This document shows positions 1 to 8,725 of a DNA stretch of 60,247 nt, in pieces. The stretch covers positions 1 to 60,247 of the forward strand of contig DHUU01000010.1 of NCBI GenBank assembly GCA_002409325.1. The letters are read 5' to 3'. Within the stretch, counting starts at the first letter, position 1, and each line of letters opens with the position of its first letter. The notes under the pieces are model-generated. The model did no database searches and was not told the origin of the DNA. It saw nothing but the letters and a program-made list of their open reading frames with translations. This stretch comes from Bacteroidales bacterium UBA5226 (GTDB taxonomy: Bacteria; Bacteroidota; Bacteroidia; Bacteroidales; UBA932). The translations under genes and the position numbers were made by a program.

Positions 1-21
1 AGTATCTTTATACAATATTTC

Positions 22-1236
22 GTGCCTGGTTCATTTTTTAAAACAACCGCGTTGAAAGATATTATTTTTCATTTTATAACGACCATGCTCGTTTTTGTGT
101 ATCCCCGGGTTGCGTCTTTAAATCTTGAACTAAACAGTGTTTCCCTTGAAAGAGATAGTTTGATGATGGGTTACGGAGAAGCACGTATTTTGAGAGTGTC
201 TGTAGATCCGGAATGGTCTTACGATATGGTGGATCTGACCTGGGGAAGCAGTGATGCCCGAAATGTTACCGTGGATCAGGATGGTTTCCTGTATGCCGTG
301 GGCCATGGCAGTGCAACCATTACGGTTGCTGCGTCTACTGCAGATACAACCTGTATTGATTCATGTTTTGTGCTGGTGTATCCGGTCCCTGTCAGAATCC
401 AGGATGCCGGCTTCAGATCGTATTGCATGTCTTTTGCCGACAGCAACGCCGATTATATGCTTACTTCAGATGAGCTGGCAGTAATTGAAAGGATCAGCCT
501 CTCTGATAAGGGGATCAAATCGTTGGAAGGACTGCAGTATTTTACGGCTCTTGAAAGTCTGGTTTGTTATAACAATTCGCTTACCAGCCTGGATGTAAGC
601 GGGAATCCGGCACTAAAAATGATTTTGTGTGCCAACAACGAACTTACAAAATTGGATCTGAGCCATAATCCGGCCCTGGAATACATAGATTGCACCAACA
701 ATAAACTGGAAAATCTAAATGTGAACAATAACAGTGGTCTTCTTCTGGTTATATGTGCCAACAATGAACTGACAAATCTGGACGTGAGCCGTAACGTACG
801 GCTGGAATACCTGGATTGCAGCAAAAACCACATTAAAGGTCTGGATGTTACGGGAAACAGGGCTTTAACCGTTCTCAACTGTAGTGACAATGAGCTGGCT
901 TCTTTAAATCTTGACAACAACAGCAAGTTGCTCATGCTGGGCTGTGGATTCAACAGACTCACAGAGCTGTACGTAAGAGGGAATGTTTTACTGGAAAATC
1001 TGAATTGTCAAAGCAATATGCTGGACTTTCTGGATTTGAGCCGTAACACATCCTTGCTTCGCCTTCATTGTGCAAACAATCAGCTGACGAGCCTTGACTT
1101 AAGTGCACAACCCGGGTCGCAATGCCAGTATCTTGACTGTACCAACAATCCGTGGTTGTTTGAATTATGGCTGAGGAAGGGGCAGGACACGTCACTTTTT
1201 TCCATGGATGAGCATACCCAGGTGAGGTACAGGTAG
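22..1236 (+). CDS. LRR surface protein with Ig-like domain and EF-hand-like loop (5' end uncertain)
   Basis: Probable exported surface or adhesion protein. Residues about 35-120 resemble a bacterial Ig-like (Big_2) domain. Residues 140-151 (DSNADYMLTSDE) fit a 12-residue EF-hand calcium loop, followed by an IKSLEGLQYF-type segment that precedes LRRs in many Bacteroidetes proteins. Residues about 165-385 hold roughly ten LRRs of about 21 residues with the pattern LxxLxCxxNxLtxLdls and a conserved Cys. The listed start is a GTG; an ATG follows at position 85. The frame is open to base 1, so the true start and signal peptide may lie outside the window. No C-terminal sorting domain is seen. Ligand unknown. 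Confidence 0.75.
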   Translation: MPGSFFKTTALKDIIFHFITTMLVFVYPRVASLNLELNSVSLERDSLMMGYGEARILRVSVDPEWSYDMVDLTWGSSDARNVTVDQDGFLYAVGHGSATITVAASTADTTCIDSCFVLVYPVPVRIQDAGFRSYCMSFADSNADYMLTSDELAVIERISLSDKGIKSLEGLQYFTALESLVCYNNSLTSLDVSGNPALKMILCANNELTKLDLSHNPALEYIDCTNNKLENLNVNNNSGLLLVICANNELTNLDVSRNVRLEYLDCSKNHIKGLDVTGNRALTVLNCSDNELASLNLDNNSKLLMLGCGFNRLTELYVRGNVLLENLNCQSNMLDFLDLSRNTSLLRLHCANNQLTSLDLSAQPGSQCQYLDCTNNPWLFELWLRKGQDTSLFSMDEHTQVRYR

Positions 1237-1330
1237 GAAAGGGATTAACTCGCTTTACTCCGGGATCCCTGTTTGGGAACCTCAAAGAAAAAACAAGCCA
1301 GGCTGCCTTCGGCAGTTAAAAAGCAAAAAA

Positions 1331-1364
1331 AAAGACCGTCTTTAAGCAAGCTCAGACGGTCTTT
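1331..1364 (-). terminator. Hairpin terminator downstream of tRNA-Ser, possibly bidirectional
   Basis: Perfect 11-bp inverted repeat: AAAGACCGTCT at 1331-1341 and AGACGGTCTTT at 1354-1364, with a 12-nt loop. On the minus strand the stem is followed by a run of six T (bases 1330-1325), so it should end the tRNA-Ser transcript. The plus-strand exit is only ATTATT, so stopping the LRR gene is less certain. Confidence 0.85.
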
Positions 1365-1409
1365 ATTATTTGCTTTTTCCCTTAAGGGGTTGGCTTGATT
1401 TTTCTTTGG

Positions 1410-1496
1410 CGGTGAGGGGGGGATTCGAACCCCCGGTACCCTTGCGAGTACGTCAGTTTAGCAAACTGGTGGTTTCAGCCACTCACCCACCTCACC
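1410..1496 (-). tRNA. tRNA-Ser (GCT)
   Basis: Reverse complement folds as a class II tRNA. The 7-bp acceptor is GGTGAGG (1496-1490) pairing with CCTCACC (1417-1411), with discriminator G at 1410, as expected for serine. A long variable arm and a T-arm with GGTTCGAATCC are present. The anticodon GCT lies at 1462-1460 between CAGTTT and AAACTG. CCA is not encoded. It reads AGC/AGU. Confidence 0.95.
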
Positions 1497-1518
1497 AAAC
1501 CTTTACTTTTAAGGAGGG

Positions 1519-1526
1519 CAAAGGTA
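1519..1526 (-). promoter_or_regulatory. -7 box for tRNA-Ser
   Basis: TACCTTTG on the minus strand, matching the Bacteroidetes TAnnTTTG element, 22 nt upstream of the mature tRNA 5' end. No clear -33 element was seen. Confidence 0.7.
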
Positions 1527-1610
1527 TATATTTTATTTTATTTTACAATTGGTCCGCACCATCGTGCCGGGCGTTGTTAACGATAGACGGGATGCAGGTG
1601 CAGACAATTT

Positions 1611-2567
1611 TTATTTTGCGATCTGGTCGCGCATATGCGTGTCGGCCTGTATGTTTTTCAGGCGGTAATAATCCATGATGCCAAGGTTGCCTTTTCGGAA
1701 GGCTTCTGCGATGGCCAGGGGGATTTCGGCCTCGGCAAGGATGACTTTGGCACGTGCATCCTGGGCATCGGCTATCTTTTCCTGTTCCATGGCGACGGCC
1801 ATGGCGCGGCGTTCTTCTGCGCGGGCCTGGGCAATGTTTTTATCGGCATTAGCCTGATCCATCTGAAGCACAGCGCCTATGTTTTTGCCCACATCAATAT
1901 CTGCAATATCTATGGACAGGATCTCGAAGGCGGTCCCGGAATCCAGACCCTTGTCGAGTACGACTTTTGAGATGTAATCCGGATTTTCGAGCACTGATTT
2001 GTGCGACGCAGCAGATCCGATACTCGAAACGATCCCTTCGCCCACGCGAGCCAGGACGGTTTCTTCTCCGGCTCCTCCAACCAGTTGTTTGATGTTAGCC
2101 CTGACTGTAACACGGGCTTTGGCGATAAGCTGGATCCCGTCTTTTGCCACGGCAGAAACGGGCGGTGTGTTGATTACTTTGGGGTTGACGGACATCTGCA
2201 CGGCTTCGAACACGTCACGTCCGGCCAGATCAATGGCGGCAGCCATTTTGAAGTCCAGAGGAATATTGGCTTTATCTGCCGAAATCAAGGCGTTAACCAC
2301 TTTAGCTACATTACCTTTGGCCAGGTAGTGGGCTTCCAGGGAGTTTGCATCGAGGGTCAGACCGGCTTTTGTCCCGGTAATCATTGCCATGACGATGGTG
2401 CTGGGCGGGACTTTCCTCCAACGCATGAGTACCAGTTGAATCAAGCTAATCCGTACGCCGGATATCAAAGCCTGGAACCACAGGGTGATGGGGAAAAACC
2501 ACAAAAGGATGAATAAACCAACAATCCCGATGGCTATCCACATTAACGTTACACCTACAGTTGACAT
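1611..2567 (-). CDS. floA: Flotillin-like protein FloA (SPFH family)
   Basis: 318-residue membrane scaffold protein, close to the usual 320-335 residues of bacterial FloA. Hydrophobic residues about 5-30 form the membrane hairpin or anchor. An SPFH-type domain follows (residues about 40-215), then an Ala/Glu-rich coiled coil (about 220-295, with QARAEERRAMAVAMEQEKI) typical of flotillin oligomerisation. FloA organises membrane microdomains. It is the last gene of a three-gene minus operon, 22 nt after NfeD, its usual partner. No signal peptide cleavage is expected. Confidence 0.93.
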   Translation of the reverse strand: MSTVGVTLMWIAIGIVGLFILLWFFPITLWFQALISGVRISLIQLVLMRWRKVPPSTIVMAMITGTKAGLTLDANSLEAHYLAKGNVAKVVNALISADKANIPLDFKMAAAIDLAGRDVFEAVQMSVNPKVINTPPVSAVAKDGIQLIAKARVTVRANIKQLVGGAGEETVLARVGEGIVSSIGSAASHKSVLENPDYISKVVLDKGLDSGTAFEILSIDIADIDVGKNIGAVLQMDQANADKNIAQARAEERRAMAVAMEQEKIADAQDARAKVILAEAEIPLAIAEAFRKGNLGIMDYYRLKNIQADTHMRDQIAK

Positions 2568-2589
2568 AATCGTATTATTTTAATTGATT

Positions 2590-3051
2590 TTACAGGGGAA
2601 TTACAAATATACTCAATCCCTCAATATAGACCACCTTTATTGGGGTTTTAGCCTGAATAAGGCCCTGGTAAGAGCGTACTTCTATGGTTACGTCACCAAA
2701 CCTGCCGTTACCGGCGGGATTCAGGCGGGTCAGGCTTACTCCCTCCATGCCCAAGGCAATGCCTTTTTCCTGTGGAGAAGGGAGGGCTTTCTCGTCAATA
2801 TTCTGATGCAGGGTGATTTTGCGCCAGGTTTTTGAGCGCAGGACAAAAAACAACAGAATGCCGCACAGGACCAAACCCGCAAACAATACAATAAAACCAG
2901 CGGTGTTCCCGAATTGGGTGAAGGCCATCACAATGGCACCTATGAAACTGGCCAGTCCCAGGATGCCGGTGATGCCAAATCCGGGGATAACTGTCAGCTC
3001 GGCAATTATTAACAAAAGTCCCAAGACTATAAGCGTTATGATTAATCCCAT
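2590..3051 (-). CDS. NfeD family membrane protein
   Basis: 153 residues. Two to three membrane segments cover residues about 1-75, starting MGLIITLIVLGLLLIIAEL, whose E-x-x-x-PGFGxxG turn is typical of NfeD. The C-terminal part (about 95-150) has the Gly/Leu-rich OB fold, with GMEGVSLTRLNPAGNGRFGD. It is the short NfeD form without the ClpP-like protease domain. NfeD proteins pair with SPFH proteins. It starts 10 nt after the PD40/SPOR gene and lies 22 nt before floA, so the three are probably co-transcribed. Confidence 0.9.
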   Translation of the reverse strand: MGLIITLIVLGLLLIIAELTVIPGFGITGILGLASFIGAIVMAFTQFGNTAGFIVLFAGLVLCGILLFFVLRSKTWRKITLHQNIDEKALPSPQEKGIALGMEGVSLTRLNPAGNGRFGDVTIEVRSYQGLIQAKTPIKVVYIEGLSIFVIPL

Positions 3052-3061
3052 ATCTTTATTA

Positions 3062-5002
3062 TTAATTAGTTACTTGTTGAACAGCCACTGTGTCAAATCC
3101 TTTTTCGCGAAGCGCATAAGCGAGTTCCTCTGCCTGTGAAGCGGAAGCGAAAGGGCCGATGAAATAATCCGCGCCGGTGCCGGTAATTACCCTCACAATA
3201 TCCTTGCCAGAGAGTTCACTGACCAGAGAAACAAGGGCAGGGGAAATTTGATTGCTTCCCAGGTAAACCCGGAAAGCAGCGATTCCTTCGGGAGCCGTTT
3301 TGTTTTGGGCTTCCCTGCGCCGTCCTTCCTGGACAGAGATGGACTTTCCCTGATAAAAGGCCACTACTATGGCCCCTGTGATCCCTCGCCTTTTAGTGGA
3401 GGCCAGTGCCCGGGAGGCATCGGCGTAACTGTTGAATTGTCCGGCATAGTAAACGTATTGGTTTCCGGCACGCACTTCAAAAACAGGGCTTATCCCTTTT
3501 AACTGACTGATAACGGCTTTTCGCGAAACAGTAAACAACTGGATGCGGTAATACAAGCCCCGGGGTTCGTTTTCCATGGGAAGAACCACGGACTCCTTTT
3601 CTATACGGAATTCCAGGTTAACCGCCGGGACAGCCGGAACAGGGGTTTCAAACACATGGCCGTCCAGAGAGATGAATTTTTGCCTGACAGGTACAAAAGC
3701 CGCTTCCTGAATGTCAGCAGCTACCGCAAGAGGGCTTTGGGAAGCAGGCGGAGTTACGGGAGGTAGCACGCCATGAGAAAGGAACAAATCCTCTATGGAT
3801 TGTGCCGATTTTCGCGCATCACGAAGGGATTGTTGCAATTCCATAAGAACAAACTCCTCTTCCCGTATGATGTTGGCAATGGTCGTCCTGTCTTCTTCAG
3901 GTGAAAGTGAACTATAGTGCTTACGCAAGCTATCCAGTTTCTTTTCTTGTTCCGTGACATGGTCTGTCAGATTCCTGACGGCCTCGGTAAGTTGGGCATA
4001 GTGGGCTGTAGCCTCGCGTGTTTTTTGCAGAATAGATTCAGGGAGCGCCATTCCAGCCTCTTTTGGGGGCAATGGCGTGTCTGTGTTTGTGTTATTTCCC
4101 AAAACCGGAATTAATGCAATTTCCCGGAGCTCTATTACCGAGGCGGGCCGTATTTTAACAGGAGCACTTTCATATTCCACCTTATACAAGACCAGCGAAT
4201 CTTGTGGGGCGGCACGGTCCGAGGCAAAATAAAAAAAACGCATATCATCCGAAAGCATGTAAAGCAGATCGTTATGGGTAGAGGAAAAGGGAATGCCCAT
4301 ATTTTCGGTCATGCTCCATTGCTGCATCTGAGTGTCCCAGTGGCTTACATAAAGGTTCATGCCTCCCAGTCCTGGAAGGCCGTCAGAGCTGAAATACAGG
4401 GTTTTTCCATCGGAACTCAGAACGGGATAGACCTCATTGCCCGGGGTATTGATCCAGGGCCCCAGACGGACGGGCGGACCCCATAAAATAGACCCGTTTG
4501 CCAGTATGTCTTTCTCCTGTATCATATAAAGGTCCCAACCGGAACCGGAAGTGGAGTCCTGTGCTGTAAAGACTATCCGGTCCAGGGTGGCTCTGTAAAA
4601 AAGGGGGAGCCGGCTAGCTCCGTTGTCGTTTACATGCCTTAGCAGCTCAAATGGCGGCAGAGCCCAGGATCCGGAAGGGGACAGATCGTAGTACAGAAAA
4701 AACTCCCGGTAAGGAATAAAAGCCCGGCCCAGTACATGTGGCCTGACCACGTAATTACTCAGGATCAGCCCGTTCTCACATAATACCCGGCGTTGCTGCG
4801 CACGGGCTATGAAAGCAGAATCGCCCGACAGGCTGATGGCACGGGTATAGGCTTCTTTAGCCCTCTCAAATTCATAGGCTTTACGAAGTTGTTCTCCTTC
4901 AAGGAATAAGGCCGGGGCAGAGACCTGCTGGGCACATATTAGTGAAGCGGGTAAAAATAAACCCGCAATTAAATATGCTTTGATGAGTAGTTTATTAGCC
5001 AT
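3062..5002 (-). CDS. Exported PD40 beta-propeller protein with coiled coil and C-terminal SPOR-like domains
   Basis: 646 residues. The signal peptide covers residues 1-25 (ending SLICAQ). A TPR-like helical segment follows (about 30-80), then WD40-like PD40 repeats (about 115-280, with VYPVLSSDGKTLYFSSDG and DMRFFYFASDRAAP). A charged coiled coil runs from about 335 to 410. Two C-terminal SPOR-like modules lie at about 490-565 (YRIQLFTVSR...AGQFNSYADA) and 575-645 (FRVYLG...FIGPFASASQAEELA). SPOR domains bind denuded peptidoglycan glycan, so a periplasmic envelope role is likely. It is the first gene of the operon with NfeD and FloA. Exact function unknown; an OmpA-family PD40 protein is the nearest analogy, but no OmpA domain is present. 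Confidence 0.8.
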   Translation of the reverse strand: MANKLLIKAYLIAGLFLPASLICAQQVSAPALFLEGEQLRKAYEFERAKEAYTRAISLSGDSAFIARAQQRRVLCENGLILSNYVVRPHVLGRAFIPYREFFLYYDLSPSGSWALPPFELLRHVNDNGASRLPLFYRATLDRIVFTAQDSTSGSGWDLYMIQEKDILANGSILWGPPVRLGPWINTPGNEVYPVLSSDGKTLYFSSDGLPGLGGMNLYVSHWDTQMQQWSMTENMGIPFSSTHNDLLYMLSDDMRFFYFASDRAAPQDSLVLYKVEYESAPVKIRPASVIELREIALIPVLGNNTNTDTPLPPKEAGMALPESILQKTREATAHYAQLTEAVRNLTDHVTEQEKKLDSLRKHYSSLSPEEDRTTIANIIREEEFVLMELQQSLRDARKSAQSIEDLFLSHGVLPPVTPPASQSPLAVAADIQEAAFVPVRQKFISLDGHVFETPVPAVPAVNLEFRIEKESVVLPMENEPRGLYYRIQLFTVSRKAVISQLKGISPVFEVRAGNQYVYYAGQFNSYADASRALASTKRRGITGAIVVAFYQGKSISVQEGRRREAQNKTAPEGIAAFRVYLGSNQISPALVSLVSELSGKDIVRVITGTGADYFIGPFASASQAEELAYALREKGFDTVAVQQVTN

Positions 5003-5022
5003 ATTGGGACAAATGCGAATTA

Positions 5023-5030
5023 CAAAGTTA
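5023..5030 (-). promoter_or_regulatory. -7 box for the PD40/SPOR-NfeD-FloA operon
   Basis: TAACTTTG on the minus strand, 20 nt before the ATG at 5002. It is divergent from the secDF box at 5051-5058; both lie in a 95-bp intergenic region. Confidence 0.65.
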
Positions 5031-5050
5031 ATTAATTAGGGAAAAAATAT

Positions 5051-5058
5051 TACATTTG
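5051..5058 (+). promoter_or_regulatory. -7 box for secDF
   Basis: TACATTTG, a match to TAnnTTTG, 39 nt upstream of the secDF ATG at 5098, which predicts a short leader. Confidence 0.65.
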
Positions 5059-5097
5059 CACCCTATTTTACCTGACTTATAAATTAATAATAAAATT

Positions 5098-8000
5098 ATG
5101 CAAAGTAAAGGTGCCATCTGGCTGGTGGCGATACTCATTACAGTAGCTTGTCTGTACCAGTTGTCTTTTACTGCAGTAACCCAAATACAGGAAAACAAAG
5201 CAGCAGGGTATGCAGAAAAAGCCATAGTTAAAGTTCAGCAAACTCCTGAATATCAAAATATCAGCGAACTTGACCAGGCCTTTTTCCTGGATTCGCTCCG
5301 AAACGCTAAAGAAAGCTATTACATTGACTCAATAACCCCCGAAAAAATATACTTGTGGTATACCTACAAGGAAGTAAAGGATAGAGAGATCAGCCTGGGC
5401 CTTGACCTGAGGGGCGGGATGAACGTGATGATGGAGGTAAAGCTCGAAAGCTTGATAAAAGCTCTGGCAGATTACAGCAAAGACCCCGTTTTCAACCAGG
5501 CAATAGAACTGACCAACCAAAAGATACGGGAAGGGGCAAGGGGCAATTACGTTGATTTGTTTGCCGGCTCATGGGATGAAATAGCTCCGGGAGAACGGCT
5601 CTCCAGGATTTTCGGAACATATGACATGCGGGAACGTATCAAACCCGAAACTTCCAATGAAGAAGTTCTCCGCATCATTCGCACCGAAGCCGAGTCGGCC
5701 ATGGCCAACTCATTTAATGTTCTTCGCAACCGTATTGACCGTTTTGGCGTTACCCAGCCCAACATTCAGCGCCTTGGAACGACCGGCCGCATCCTTGTGG
5801 AACTGCCCGGGATCAAGGACCCGGAACGTGTGCGCAAACTGCTCCAGGGGACAGCCTCCCTTGAGTTTTGGGAAACCTATGACAATAACGAGGTGTATCC
5901 GGCTCTTGAAGAGGCAAACCGGATCCTGAGGGATTACGTGGATGATATGAAACCCGCCGTCACAGAAGAAGATTCCTTAACAGCAATGACCGGGCAAGAA
6001 GATGACCTGCTGGCACAATTGGCCAGGGAAGACTCCCTGTCGGAAGATATCACTGCCTGGGCACAGCAAAACCCCTTATTCAACGTTCTCAGTCCCAGCA
6101 TTTATGAAGGCCAGCTGGCACCGGGTCCCTGTGTGGGCCGGGCGCATTACCGCGATACAGCCACGATCAATACCTGGCTTGAACTTCCACAGATAGAGGC
6201 AGCATTGCCCGCAGATGTACGTCTTATGTGGTCTGTCAAACCAGATAAGGTTAACCAGGTTTATTACGAATTAATTGCTATTAAGGCAAATACACGTGAC
6301 GGCAGGGCACCCCTGGACGGGGGTGTGGTGACCGATGCAAACAAACAATTTGATCAGACCGGCGGGGGATTCCCCTCTGTAGACATGGGGATGAATGCAG
6401 AAGGAGCCCGTGTCTGGGCAAGGATGACAGCCGACAACATTGGCAAATGCATTGCCATCGTGCTGGATGATATGGTCTACTCCTATCCCAGGGTCAACAA
6501 CGAGATTTCCGGAGGACGTTCCCAGATCACTGGTGAATTTACTTCGGAAGAGGCAGATGACCTGGCCAACGTGTTGAAATCTGGTAAACTACCCGCTCCC
6601 ACAAGCATAGTTCAGGAAAGCATAGTGGGGCCATCGCTGGGGACACGTTCCATCAATGCCGGTATGGGATCATTTGTGATAGCCTTTTTGCTGGTTCTTG
6701 CCTACATGATTTTTTTCTACAACCGTTCCGGAGTATATGCTTCGGTGGCATTGCTCACCAACCTGCTTTTCCTTTTCGGAGCGCTCGTTTCCTTTGGAGC
6801 CGTACTTACCCTTCCCGGGATCGCCGGTATTGTCCTTACCATGGGTATGGCAGTGGATGCCAACGTGATCATTAACGAACGCATTAAAGAAGAGTTGCGG
6901 GGCGGGAAAGCGTTACGCCTTGCGGTTGCAGACGGTTATAAAAATGCCTACTCGGCCATTCTGGACGGGAATATCACCACCATGATCACCGGGATTGTTC
7001 TTATTTTCTTCGGGTCCGGTCCAGTGAAGGGATTTGCGACCACCCTGGTGATAGGGCTTGTTACCTCCTTGTTTACATCCATTTTCATTACAAGGCTTTT
7101 GATAGAAAGTCGCTTGTCAAAGAACAAATCCATTTCGTTTGATATTAAACTTACCCATAACTTCCTGCAAAACACCAAGATAAAATTCCTGGAATACCGC
7201 AGGATCTATTATATAACAGCAGTAGCCATAGTTGCCATAGGGCTTGTGTTCATATTCACCAAGGGCTTTACTTACGGGGTGGATTTCACAGGAGGCAGAA
7301 CGTATGTCATACGCTTTGACCAGGAAGTATCCTCTGAAGCGGTGCGTGAAAAAGTGACCGAAGCTTTTCAGGGTGGGGTGGAAGTCAAGGAATTCGGCGG
7401 GAAAAGCCAGATGCGTGTTACCACTAAATATATGATCGAAGATGAAAGCGCAGAAACCGATGCCATGGTGGATGAAATGCTTTACAACGCGGTCAAGGAG
7501 TTCTTTGTAACCCCGCTCTCACTACCGAACTTTCTATCTACACTGGAAAATCCAAACGGGATAATAAGCTCAGAGAAGGTAGGACCTACAGTTGCCAGCG
7601 ATATCCAGCGTGATGCCGCCATTGCCATCATGCTCTCCTGTCTGGCCATTTTCCTGTATATTGCCGCCCGTTTCAGAAACTGGTCCTGGGGTATGGGAGG
7701 GCTTGTATCCCTGATATTCAATACGCTCTTTGTTATATCTTTCTTCTCTGTATTTACCGGAGTATTGCCTTTTACACTGGATATTGACCAACAGTTTATA
7801 GCAGCCATCCTGACTATCATCGGATACTCTCTGAACGACACCGTGGTTATCTTTGACAGGATAAGGGAATACCGTACGATATATCCCAAGCGGGATATCT
7901 GGGAGAACATTAACGAGGCATTGAATTCAACCCTGTCCCGTACGGTCAACACATCGGCTACGACACTTGTGGTTTTGCTGGCGATAGCCATCTTTGGCGG

Positions 8001-8157
8001 AGAGGTGATTCGCGGTTTTGCCGTGGCCCTGGCCATAGGAGTGGCAATCTGTCCGTTTACTTCGGTTCTGCTTTCTACGCCTATTGTTTACGACATATGG
8101 AAAAGGCGCCATGATAAAGAAGAGAAAAAAGCAGTAAAGGGAAAAGCTGGCAGGTAG
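5098..8157 (+). CDS. secDF: Fused protein translocase subunit SecDF
   Basis: 1019-residue proton-driven accessory motor of Sec export, with SecD and SecF in one chain as in other Bacteroidetes. Residue 1-30 is the first membrane helix. LGLDLRGGMNVMMEV near residue 100 is the SecD signature. The periplasmic P1 region (about 120-520) contains an acidic insertion near 280-330. SecD helices cover about 520-670 (GMAVDANVIINERIKEE). SecF starts near 690, with YGVDFTGGRTYVIRF and its own helices at about 830-1005 (SLNDTVVIFDRIREY). The C-terminus is basic, as expected on the cytoplasmic side. Transcribed alone, convergent with the GNAT gene 5 nt away. Confidence 0.97.
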   Translation: MQSKGAIWLVAILITVACLYQLSFTAVTQIQENKAAGYAEKAIVKVQQTPEYQNISELDQAFFLDSLRNAKESYYIDSITPEKIYLWYTYKEVKDREISLGLDLRGGMNVMMEVKLESLIKALADYSKDPVFNQAIELTNQKIREGARGNYVDLFAGSWDEIAPGERLSRIFGTYDMRERIKPETSNEEVLRIIRTEAESAMANSFNVLRNRIDRFGVTQPNIQRLGTTGRILVELPGIKDPERVRKLLQGTASLEFWETYDNNEVYPALEEANRILRDYVDDMKPAVTEEDSLTAMTGQEDDLLAQLAREDSLSEDITAWAQQNPLFNVLSPSIYEGQLAPGPCVGRAHYRDTATINTWLELPQIEAALPADVRLMWSVKPDKVNQVYYELIAIKANTRDGRAPLDGGVVTDANKQFDQTGGGFPSVDMGMNAEGARVWARMTADNIGKCIAIVLDDMVYSYPRVNNEISGGRSQITGEFTSEEADDLANVLKSGKLPAPTSIVQESIVGPSLGTRSINAGMGSFVIAFLLVLAYMIFFYNRSGVYASVALLTNLLFLFGALVSFGAVLTLPGIAGIVLTMGMAVDANVIINERIKEELRGGKALRLAVADGYKNAYSAILDGNITTMITGIVLIFFGSGPVKGFATTLVIGLVTSLFTSIFITRLLIESRLSKNKSISFDIKLTHNFLQNTKIKFLEYRRIYYITAVAIVAIGLVFIFTKGFTYGVDFTGGRTYVIRFDQEVSSEAVREKVTEAFQGGVEVKEFGGKSQMRVTTKYMIEDESAETDAMVDEMLYNAVKEFFVTPLSLPNFLSTLENPNGIISSEKVGPTVASDIQRDAAIAIMLSCLAIFLYIAARFRNWSWGMGGLVSLIFNTLFVISFFSVFTGVLPFTLDIDQQFIAAILTIIGYSLNDTVVIFDRIREYRTIYPKRDIWENINEALNSTLSRTVNTSATTLVVLLAIAIFGGEVIRGFAVALAIGVAICPFTSVLLSTPIVYDIWKRRHDKEEKKAVKGKAGR

Positions 8158-8162
8158 AAGTA

Positions 8163-8672
8163 TCATCCTCGGATCAGGTATTCCAGGATATGATCGTCCA
8201 TGACATAACCCCTGCCAATGTCAAATACATCCGATTCGGTAATATGAAAGCCGAACCGGATGTATGCTTTTATGGCCCTGGTGTTGTTTTTATTTACATG
8301 AAGCCTCACAGCGGGCAATCCGTGAAGGCGCGCCAGCCGTATGATTTCATTCATGGACTGGTCAAAGAGGCCACCCCCGCGGTATTCCCGGATCAGGTAA
8401 ATTTTGCTTAGAAAGAGTGCATTACCTTCCAGCCGGGGGCAGATGCCGAAAAAACCTGCATCAACTCCGCCGGCATTGATAAAGCAATAGGTGTAATTTT
8501 CACAAGCAATCTGTTTTTCAATGACAGATGGTTTAAAAAATAAATCAAGCATGTAATGGATCTGCTCCCAGGGCAACATGTCCCGGTAGGCCTCTTTCCA
8601 GATCAGAGAAGCCATCTCACACATGCGGGCAATCTGCTCACCTGTTGTTATTGTGGGAAAATGAACCTTCAT
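8163..8672 (-). CDS. GNAT family N-acetyltransferase
   Basis: 169 residues. The acetyl-CoA binding signature of GNAT motif A is seen as YLIREYRGGGLFDQSMNEI at about 93-111, followed by LHVNKNNTRAIKAYIRFGF (motif B) at about 124-142. The N-terminus (KEAYRDMLPWEQIHYML) resembles the ElaA/RimI-like GNAT of Bacteroidetes. The substrate cannot be inferred. A near-consensus box TATTTTTA (8679-8686, minus) ends 6 nt before the ATG, suggesting a leaderless message. Its start region faces the hydrolase gene promoter. Confidence 0.85.
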   Translation of the reverse strand: MKVHFPTITTGEQIARMCEMASLIWKEAYRDMLPWEQIHYMLDLFFKPSVIEKQIACENYTYCFINAGGVDAGFFGICPRLEGNALFLSKIYLIREYRGGGLFDQSMNEIIRLARLHGLPAVRLHVNKNNTRAIKAYIRFGFHITESDVFDIGRGYVMDDHILEYLIRG

Positions 8673-8698
8673 GGGAGGTAAAAATACGGTTTTCTTTG

Positions 8699-8706
8699 TA
8701 TTTTTG
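8699..8706 (+). promoter_or_regulatory. -7 box for the serine hydrolase-ispD unit
   Basis: TATTTTTG, 19 nt before the ATG at 8726. It supports starting the hydrolase there rather than at the in-frame ATG at 8645, which lies upstream of the promoter and inside the GNAT gene. Confidence 0.65.
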
Positions 8707-8725
8707 TTTCAATAAAAATAATATA

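Noticed and set aside
1370..1678. 102-codon frame across the tRNA-Ser region
   Set aside because: It runs through the tRNA and part of floA on the opposite strand; no homology recognised.
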